Source: Eucalyptus grandis (taxonomy: Eukaryota > Streptophyta > Magnoliopsida > Myrtales > Myrtaceae). From it: 64,000 bases of DNA. This document shows positions 55,822 through 64,000 of the stretch, one piece after another. A model generated the notes under the pieces. The model did not search any database, had not been told where the DNA came from, and saw only the letters and a program-made list of their open reading frames with translations. Location: NCBI RefSeq assembly GCF_016545825.1, contig NC_052622.1:14302120-14366119 (forward strand). Reading direction: 5' to 3'. The position numbers and the translations under genes were made by a program. Numbering within the stretch: position 1 is the stretch's first letter; every line of letters begins with the position of its first letter.

Positions 55822-57520
55822 TTGTTATTCCCTTATTTCATGTCTCCTAATTCATATGATAATGATGTGATTATGTGGCATTCTAGACTTGGTCATATTG
55901 GCCAACAACGTATGAATAGACTAACCAAAGAGGGCTTGTTGGGTAACATTGAAAAAGTCAATTTGCCCATATGTGAGCATTGCCTAGTAAGGAAAATGAC
56001 AAGGAAACCATTTGGAAAAAGTAAAAGAGCTAAATTTCCTCTGCATTTAATCCATTCTGACGTCTGTGGTTAAATGACTGTGAGAAAAAGGCATTGGGCT
56101 ATTTATTTCATCACTTTTATAGATGATTATACTCGATTCGGATATGTCTTTTTGATTTCGATAAATCTGAAGCATTATGTTGTTTCAAAAGGTTTGTGAA
56201 CTTGGTAGAAAATCAATTGGACAAGAAAATAAAAGTATTTAGATCCAATCGAGGTCAAGAATATTTATCTGATGAGTTCAGAAAATAATGTGATGAAAAG
56301 GAATAGAAATACAGTTGTCTATTCCATATACTCATCAACAAAATAGTGATGCAGAGAGAAGAAACAGAACCCTACTGGAAATGGTTAGGTCCATGATGGC
56401 GCATGCTAACTTACATATCACCTTTTTGAGTGATGCATTGTTAACTGCTGCCTATATACTTGACCGAGTGCCTTCCAAATCAGTTAGTTCCACTCCACAT
56501 GAGTTATGGACAGGTAGAAAATCGGACTTAAGTTTTCTTAAGCCATGGGGTTGTGCTGCCTATACACATGAGTCCTCTCACAAATTTGGGAAATTGGGTT
56601 CCAGAGGAAAGAAGAGTATTTTCATAAGGTACTCAGAACACTCGAAATGATATGTGTTCATAGGTGAGCAGGAAAGTGGGAGTATAACTGAGTTTGAATC
56701 ACAAGATGTCACATTCCTAGAGGATGAATTTCCTAAGAAGGGCGAAATAGGAGAAGATTGTTCCCTATTTAAGACATTGGATCAGGATAATGATGTTAGT
56801 GGAGTTCGTCCAAGTGGGAGTAATATGAGAAGTGATTAATGGAATTCAGCTCATTCTCAATTGCAACCACATGATGGGACGACATCATCATTACCTAATC
56901 CAAGTGGGAGCATGATGGGGAATGATGTGCAAAGTGTACAATCTCTCATATGGCGAACAAGTCACCAAAGTATTCCCCGTCGACGTTTTGACATTGAAGG
57001 GGAAACTTTTATGGTTGCTCCACAAGATGAGGATGAGCCCAGAAATATTAATGAGGCTCTGAATTGCCCTAGTAAGGAAAAATGGATTAATGCAATGGAA
57101 GAGGAAATTGAGTCAATGAAATCAAACCAAGTCTGGGAACTGATTGATCTTCCAAAAGGACGTAGAGCTATTGGAAACAAGTGGGTTTTCAAAATAAAGC
57201 GAAAGGCTGATGGCTCGATTGAATTGCATAAGGCTCGCCTTGTGGCGAAGGGGTATAATCAACAAGAAGGAATTGATTATGAAAATACATTTTCTCCTGT
57301 AGTGAGATTTACCTCGATTCGCATTATTCTGGCAATAGTGGCTAGTCTGGATCTTAAGTTACATCAAATGGATGTAAAGACTGCTTTCCTCAATGGAGAA
57401 TTAGAGGAAGAAATATATATGGAACAACCTGCTAGTTTCATAGTAAAAGGCCAAGAAGAAAAAGTATGTCGACTTTTGAGGTCCATATATGGTCTTAAGC
57501 AATCATCAAGACAATAGTAT
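55822..57520 (+). pseudogene. Copia integrase and first half of reverse transcriptase
   Basis: Pre-integrase WHSRLGHIGQQRMNRLTKEG and CEHCLVRKM, then HSDVCG directly followed by a stop near 56072; the integrase core is in pieces (FIDDYTRFGYV, then NSDAERRNRTLLEMVRSMM with the catalytic Glu, and LWTGRKSDLSFLKPWGC). Reverse transcriptase begins near 57040 (NEALNCPSKEKWINAMEEEI, NKWVFKIKRKADGSIELHKA, LHQMDVKTAFLNGELEEEIY, SIYGLKQSSRQ) and breaks at 57517, where the solo LTR begins. Confidence 0.85.
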
Positions 57521-60481
57521 TGTGGCACCCTCGAAACGACCCCCGATCCGTTAGGGTCGCCACAATTACCTTCTCTTATAGCATAATACTCCGATACCAA
57601 AGAAATTTTAACATAACTTATAATACCTGGGGGTTTTCATTTGTTTTCTTTACCGGTCCCTGCGCAAATAATATGGCGGAAGCATAATTCAACTACCCTT
57701 CATCAAAATATAAAGTGATGCACACCATACTAAAACTTTCATAATTTAGGCCGAACACTTTTATTTATATAAGAGATGGACTATGAGAGTTGGTACAACA
57801 AAACGCCGAGGTCTTTTTGTGCCTGGCGATTACCCAAAAGAAAACCAACTTCTATCCTTGGATATCATCCGCATCCATCCATCACCCATGTGTCGGTGTC
57901 CCAAAAATGCATCTCCTGCTACCCTCGACTCTAGGTCATATCCAGTCAGGTCCGTTAGCCGGTGGTGGTGATAGCACCCTCAGAAGGCGGCCATCCATAC
58001 GGACAAGAACTGATATGTACTCCTGGTGAATAGGCCCGGTAGAGAGGCCTATCTCAAAAGTCAACAAAATCCTTACACGCTCGAATACCAACCCGTGCAC
58101 CCCAGGATAACGGTGCTCTGACCACTCCCACTGTAGGTCAATCAGTAGTCCATAAAACATACTAGGAGTCGCAAGCAGCAGCGGCATTTTTCTTTTAGTC
58201 TGAAATGTTAGTCCCCAAAAGAGGTGAGTACAACCACTCAGCAGTAAAAAGATCCATTACACTATATTATGTAGAAACTCTAATCATCCAGATGCATGCA
58301 AAACACATATGTCATTTTATATATATGCATGCCATCAAGGGTTTATTTACTTGCACCACATTCATAAAAACAATTCAATGCCATAACGAACGCATTTTCA
58401 ATACCGGATGAAGCCCACTCAATTTCATAAACAAATTCTCACATCATGTCACATGCACACACATGCACTCCTTTAATGTACCGGATTTTAGCATTCAAAG
58501 AAAGATTTCATTCCCCGGGGACCAGTGTTTGCATCCCTCCGGGCTTTCGCACCCAACCTGGCATCGCGAGACCCTCCAGCACAAACCTTCGGGCATCCAG
58601 AGCGTGTTCCGTCACACCCCTGGGCATCTCGCACACCCCTGGGCATCTCGCACACCACCTGGCATCACGAGGTATATCCAGGGCTCACCATGAAAATGGT
58701 TGCCCCTTCCCTCCGGATTTACGTACAATTCCTACAACCGGGCATCCCGAAACTCCTGAGGACCCTCCGGCACAAACCTCCGGGCATCCAACGGCGTCGA
58801 CTCACTCGACCCTTGGGCATCCCGACACTCCCGGGGCATCGTCGGCTCACACCTCTAACGGTAACATTCACATCATGATATACATCTCATCACAAAATAC
58901 ATTTTGATGCAATGACGTCATGGATTCCATGGATCTATAAGACTTTATTACATTTTCCAATGTCATGTGATATGCTGAATATCAATGCATCTATCAAGTG
59001 AATAACAAATAACAACTCAAGATACAATGATTCTTAGAACAAAATGAACAGGTTCATAGTAAACAATGTAAAGGCCAGAATGCACGCCTTCAATAGAGAT
59101 TTCGAAATAACCAGCAAATGACAACAAAAAATTCTGAAATTTTAACACGTTATAATTGAGATCTAGACGAAAAATTTTCATTAGGGACACTAAGCCAGAT
59201 TCGTTATGTATAATGAGTGGTAGTTCACACAACTCAGTTCAGGATTCTTTTATCACAGAATAAAATTCAACAGAAAGCATTGCATATTAAAAGAGGTTTA
59301 AGCCATCGTATTCATTCCGAGAAGTTCTGATAAAAATATAAACTCTAGCTCATGCAATTCCTCACAACTTCTGTGAAGAAATCGGGATCAAATTCATTTT
59401 AGAACTCTTCATAAAATTTCACAAAGTTACAGGGTTACACATGAAATTGCACTGGATTAAGCGAATCCCTTGAAATCCCATTCCCACCATGACCACCTTA
59501 CTTCCACAAGTCTACTAATAGTCGGTCTTTCATCAATACATCAACAGGATCAAAATGTACACAAAACCAACGTAATTCCTCAATCTCATGGTCCCGCTCT
59601 ACTTCGATTACCCACAATTTAACATTCTACTTTCAGAATTCAATTGTTTCCAAGTATATTGCATCATACTAGACAATAACAGCACCACATTATATAGATT
59701 CATGGACTTTCACTTGCCTCGATGTCCTACGATTCCATGGTGTGTAGTGAGATGGTGAGGAGTGCGTGGCTCGACGAAGGCGGCAACGTGCACGCACGGC
59801 AAGGGCTAATTTCCTTCCTTCCTTTCTTTGCCGACTCACTCTCTCACTGCTCACTCGCAACCTTTCTCTCTCACTCTCTCAATTTCCCACTTTCACGAGC
59901 ACAAGACCACTGGTTTTGCTAAAACCAGTTAAACAAAAGAGATGCATGTTTCGGTGGTTGCAAAGGGAAACGGACAGCTGGGATGGACGTGTCTTCAGCA
60001 TGCCTCCCCTTGCATTTTCACTGGCTATCCATACGACAGCAACGTGGCATCATCCAGCCATGCTTCAATCAACATCTCTTCCAATTAGTTGACTTAATTG
60101 TCGACTATTAAGGGGTATTCGGATTGTATTGGCTAGTAAGTTAGTCGACGTGCAGTCCCTCAATAACAAAGCCCAGATAAATAAATAAAAACTAATCCTT
60201 AAACTTGCACAAATTTGGAGCATTCTCGGTCCCATGGTCTTGATGTTTCAATTTCTTTTCTTATCTCATGTGCACTCAAGTGGTATAATTGTGTCGAGTC
60301 ATCAAAGAAATATATGTCGATAATCTATTCAATGATTGAACCCTTAATAAACATGAGATATTGATCCGTCGATGGAATCAAACAACGCTCATGCAATATA
60401 CTAATGATACCATTCAGCGATATTTTATTGATCAGTCACTGTCGTCGCACATCACGGTTTGCGAAATTCTCGGGTGCCACA
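57521..60481. mobile_element. 2.96-kb solo LTR nested in copia reverse transcriptase
   Basis: It begins TGTGGCACCC and ends GGGTGCCACA, a perfect 10-base terminal inverted repeat with TG/CA ends. AGTAT (57516-57520) and GGTAT (60482-60486) flank it, a 5-bp target duplication with one mismatch. No gag-pol lies inside, so it is an LTR left after recombination between the two LTRs of a large retrotransposon, probably Ty3/gypsy. It contains degenerate GGGCATC..CACACC-type repeats (58530-58860). Reverse transcriptase coding resumes at once on its right side. Confidence 0.85.
58530..58860. repeat. Degenerate CCTGGGCATC repeats within solo LTR
   Basis: The words CTGGGCATCTCGCACACC, CCTCCGGCACAAACC and CGGGCATCC recur about ten times at irregular spacing. 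The open frames across it encode Pro, His and Thr-rich repeats and are probably not genes. Confidence 0.7.
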
Positions 60482-60486
60482 GGTAT

Positions 60487-61520
60487 ATACGTTTTCATAA
60501 TGCCATAATGGCATATGATTTTACGATGATTGATAAGGATCATTGTGTATATATCAAAAGATCCAAGGATCAATTTGTGATCATATCATTATATGTTGAT
60601 GATATACTAATTGCCGGAAGCAATATGGAGTTTGTTAAGACTGTCAAGAGTTGGTTGTCTTCCAACTTTGAGATGAAGGACATGGGTGAGGCTGCATACA
60701 TTCTTGGAGTTAAGATTTCAAGAGATCGTTCAAGAGATCGTTGTCTCTTTCGCAAGAAACCTATATAAATAAGATTCTTGAACGATTTCGTATGCAAGAT
60801 TGTAAACCCATAGACACTCCTATTACAAAAGGTGAAGGATTGAGCCATAGACTGTGTCCAAGGACTCCACAAGAGAAGGAACAAACGAAATATGTTCCTT
60901 ATGCTAATGCTGTTGGGAGCTTGATGTATGCTATGATGTGTACAAGACCTGACATATGTTAAGCAGTTGGAATGGTGAGTAGATACCAATCCAATTCAGG
61001 TCAAGCATGTTGGAAAGCCGTTAAATGAATACTAAGGTATCTAAAGGGGACTACTGATTATACGTTGAGTTATTAAGGAAAGGATCTGCAACTCAAAGGC
61101 TATTCTGATGCTGATTGGAGAGGAGATTTAAATGAAAGAAAATCTACCTCTGAGTTTGTTTTCTTACCGAATAATGGCACCATATGTTGGAGCAGTAAGA
61201 AACAAAAGTGTATAGCCTTGTCCACGATGGAAACTGAGTTCGTGGCATTATCAGCAGCAATATAAGAAGATGTTTGGCTTAAGAGATTACTGGATCATTT
61301 AGGTGTTATTTGAAGTGCTGCAGATTTATTGTTGGTTAACTGTGATAGCCAAGCAGCAAAAGTGTACACTAAAGATCCAAAATATCATGGCAAGACCAAA
61401 CATATAGATACCAAGTATAATTTTGTCAAAAATATGATTGCACGAAATGATGTGAACTTACAATACATATCTATGCATAGAATTGGTAGCGGATCCTATG
61501 ACAAAGCCAATACCTAGAGA
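60487..61520 (+). pseudogene. Copia reverse transcriptase second half and RNase H
   Basis: Continues with FHNAIMAYDFTMIDKDHCVY, the catalytic LYVDDILIAGSN (about 60590), EMKDMGEAAYILGVKI, then after a frameshift near 60740 ETYINKILERFRMQDCKPID. A stop falls at about 60961. RNase H has GYSDADWRGDLNERKST (about 61100), SSKKQKCIALSTMETEFVAL and CDSQAAKVYTKDP, with further stops. The catalytic motifs survive but the frame does not. Confidence 0.85.
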
Positions 61521-62641
61521 TGTGTTTTGTGGCCATGCGAAATCTCTAGGATTGCGTAGAGTCTGATGTACTGGATTGTAATTTCCCTGAAGCGTTCACA
61601 TTTGATGAATTTGTGTTTTTCATCATTAATGCCTATGAATCTTTGTTTGATCTTTATGCATCTTAATGCTCAGTGCATTATTTTAAGTTGAGAAAGTATG
61701 TCGAACAGATAAAAAATTAGCCCACTCACACGGGTAATCGCCTCTATTTACTGTGTGAAAAATAGAGATGAGATTATTTTTAAGCTTATTATCTATGTGA
61801 TAATCGAGAGCTCAAGCTTAAAATACGTATGTCGCCCTAAGTGTTAAGATGAGGACATAATACTTACTATGTCCGAAAGTAAAATACCCCACATATTTTA
61901 CTTTATCTGTCTAAAATGTCAGATGTGAGTTCTGATGAATTTTGTAAAAGAGTAGATACGTGAACTCAAGTTAGACATTGGGTATATCTGAACTATCATC
62001 TGTACGGTATTGAAAGGTGTAGACATACGCTCCATGGGAAAGGAGTTAATACCGTAATACATATTTCATACTACGTATGCATAAGCCGACCAATAAAAGT
62101 GGCAAAAAGTTTGATCTCAACTTTTATGACGTGTGAAACTCTTGAGGAAAGGAGTTCCTCAATTTTAGTGCCCTCGTGACTTTTACTTATTCTCAATATT
62201 TCTATTTAGTGTTTGCTATCTTAGGATGTTGCCAATGGTCATGAGTTGATTCGATCTAATGGGACATTTCTAGAAAAGCAAGCTGAACTAAAATTGAGAG
62301 TTTGAAGGAAAGAGGAAGATCGATTTTGGAGAATCACATTGTAGTTTTTGTATTCACCGGTTAACCAATTATGACTGTCTTTGTGATAATCATAATTGTA
62401 AATACAATATATATCATTGTTCAAAAGAGATCAAGAGAGATATAAATGTGATCGATCGATCTAGGGTACTGCATACTAAATCTACTCGGAGTGTGATGCC
62501 CATTATGAGCTGCTATATATTCCTAACGGATGTATGGCAACGAGCTCTCAAAGTATGTTGGTCGCACGGATTATTCACCGGTATGAATGTTGAAGAGAGG
62601 TAAAGAGAATCCTGTTCAGCCCACCATGTGCGAGTGGGAGA
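61521..62641 (+). other. Non-coding 3' region of copia element
   Basis: About 1.1 kb between RNase H and the 3' LTR without a recognisable domain. It ends in the purine-rich tract GTGGGAGA (62634-62641) that would serve as polypurine primer. Confidence 0.6.
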
Positions 62642-63057
62642 TGATGGTTTTAATTGGTGATGGGCTTAAGGCCCGTCCGCCCATGCTGGGCCCAAAAGGC
62701 CCGGCCCACTGGAATAGGGCCCGTGGATGGGGAAGGTATAAAAGGGAGGAGAGAGAGAGAGATGACAATGGTTGGAACAATGAACGTACATTCCTCTCCC
62801 TCTCTCCCTCCAACAAGAACAGTACGCTTAAGGCGACGCCGGTTTCCCTTCTTCAATGCGTCATCGGATCGAACAAGGGAAAAATTCTCTTCCTCTTATC
62901 GACATTGGTGTCTAATCTGTGGCTAACAAGGTACGCTCGACTCCGTGGTGTGCTTTACGATCGGTGATACGTGTTTTCCCGGGCCTCATCTTCCACATTG
63001 ATTTAGGGGTTCGATTTAGTGTCGAATCCGATTTTCGGGGATCAGTTATTCCCAACA
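62642..63057 (+). repeat. 3' LTR
   Basis: 416 bp, TGATGGTTTTAATTGG to CCCAACA, with a TATAAAAG box in the same place as in the 5' LTR. Confidence 0.92.
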
Positions 63058-63399
63058 AGGTACATAAAGCCAAAGAAAAATCATGAATAGTTTGTGATTT
63101 TCTGAGTTGGCCATACTTAGAAAACTCCCTCGCTCGCGAAACCTTTTGTTTCTTGGCCTATTCCACAAATAGTGTATACTTGCCTTTGGCTCAAGTAAGC
63201 GCTTCCACATCTTTGCTTCATGTCCAATTTTCTTTTTCTTTTTTCAAAAGTTGCCTTTGAAAATGTTCGTTATATTTGCACAAATTATTTCCATTTCAGA
63301 TCAAGGTTCGTCTAGCGATCTAAGTTGAAGCTTGTCTTGCTCATATTGCTTGCACTATGGCATCGGAGCTTACTTCTCCATTTGTTTAAAATCGCTTCA

Positions 63400-64000
63400 A
63401 GTATGTAGTGTTGACGAAAGTCGCAATTTATAAAGTCACGGGTTGTTGCGAAAAGGCAAGCAATCGAACAATAATATAGACAAAAGAAGAAAATAAATTA
63501 GACACCGGATTTACGTAGTTCAGTCGTAAAGACCTACGTCCACGGGGAGAGCAGCAGCGAGTTTCACTATAGATCAAGTGATACAAGGAGATTACATACT
63601 CGAGTCACTCAAACACACTCAAACACTCTCTCGGTATTTCCCAAGTCCCAATTACATCTAACAACACACGTAGTGTTTAACCTCGAAATTTCTCAAGAAA
63701 TAATCTCTCAATCTCACAAAGAAATTACATGCAAATCTTATCGAAGATTTAATTGGCTACAAACACTAATCTTTCTTGGATGTAATTCACGGACAAGAAC
63801 GACAAAGAAATTCCCTCCCAAGCACTCGACTACAAGACGGCGCTTCAAGACCAATTCTTCATGATCAACGGCGGAACACCAAGCACTTACGCGGCACTTC
63901 AAGCCAATTTGTGATCCACCTCTATCACCCACAGCCACAAGTCTATATATATATATAAGTGAGACCCTTATTCTTTTGCCAACTTCTCATAGGATTCTGT
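63400..64000. mobile_element. LTR-like fragment running off the window
   Basis: Contains ACACCGGATTTACGTAGTTC followed by AAGACCTACGTCCACGGGGA and GAGCAGCAGCGAGTTTCACT, a sequence type I know from dispersed plant repeats, mostly LTRs. No ends are visible within the window and there is no coding sequence. 63058-63400 before it shows nothing recognisable. Confidence 0.4.

Larger units (their letters stand above)
52776..63062 (+). mobile_element. 10.3-kb Ty1/copia element with nested solo LTR
   Basis: Element proper 52781-63057, flanked by GGGTA (52776-52780) and AGGTA (63058-63062), a 5-bp duplication with one mismatch. LTRs are 417 and 416 bp and differ at roughly 15-20 positions, so it is older than the element at 16290. 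Order is LTR, GC-rich leader, gag, protease, integrase, reverse transcriptase, RNase H, about 1.1 kb of non-coding 3' sequence, LTR. Stops and frameshifts occur in most domains and a 2.96-kb solo LTR splits the reverse transcriptase. Confidence 0.92.

Noticed and set aside
58446..58907. A His, Pro and Thr-rich repeat protein of 153 codons
   Set aside because: It is produced by degenerate GGGCATC repeats inside a solo LTR and is open in two other frames too.

Overview
The window is nuclear DNA of a flowering plant, probably a eudicot. The evidence is plastid-derived fragments, three families of Ty1/copia retrotransposons, many MITE-like elements, and a tandem cluster of LRK10L-type receptor kinases with a cell-wall-binding (GUB_WAK) ectodomain. 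GC-rich MITE cores built from GGCGAG/CTCGCC words and the type of kinase cluster remind me of Myrtaceae (Eucalyptus-like genomes); this is an impression, not a demonstration. Almost everything is dead or mobile DNA. I find one intact protein-coding host gene (minus strand, exons within 37039-40794).

Layout. 1-3600: scrambled, mutated plastid DNA (pieces of ycf2 in both orientations, two separated ends of ycf4 on opposite strands, a ycf1 piece, a shrunken trnE-UUC), ending at a 100-N gap. 3701-8050: minus-strand copia element with only its 5' LTR (7751-8050) preserved. 8170-8416: PPR gene relic. 8735-10200: decayed serine carboxypeptidase-like gene (minus). 10270-12890: no gene seen. 12890-15370: remnants of a receptor-kinase 3' end and its flank, split by two MITEs. 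16290-22305: complete, fairly young copia element with 5-bp target duplication ATATT and near-identical LTRs, itself interrupted by a 1.1-kb GC-rich MITE (19507-20602).

22513-41212: the receptor-kinase cluster, all on the minus strand. Copy A (22956-26774) is dead: a poly(A)-bearing insertion brings a stop, the first splice donor is mutated and the DFG aspartate is changed to Asn. Copy C (30834-34476) has one nonsense codon. Copy B (37039-40794) is intact: 3 exons, 657 residues, a non-RD kinase. All three share exon phases, intron positions and an intronic MITE. Relics of a recurring flanking block lie at about 12.9-16.2, 27.2-28.2, 34.9-36.4, 45.2 and 49.0-50.3 kb, so the cluster was once larger. 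CHUP1-like gene fragments sit in two related blocks (35.6 and 50.8 kb).

41274-44940 and 45290-49020: two related, same-orientation, 3.7-kb LTR-like units (probably Ty3/gypsy solo LTRs) with internal tandem repeats, followed by a 190-bp tandem array (49071-49915). 52781-63057: a 10.3-kb copia element with 416/417-bp LTRs and a broken pol gene, split inside the reverse transcriptase by a 2.96-kb solo LTR (57521-60481). The end of the window holds another LTR-like fragment.

How it works together: copy B is the only visible candidate for function, as a plasma-membrane immune-type receptor kinase. Its surroundings show gene birth by tandem duplication and gene death by point mutation, small retroposed inserts and nested transposons. 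I did not find a new kind of biological system; the most informative content is the evolutionary record of this cluster.
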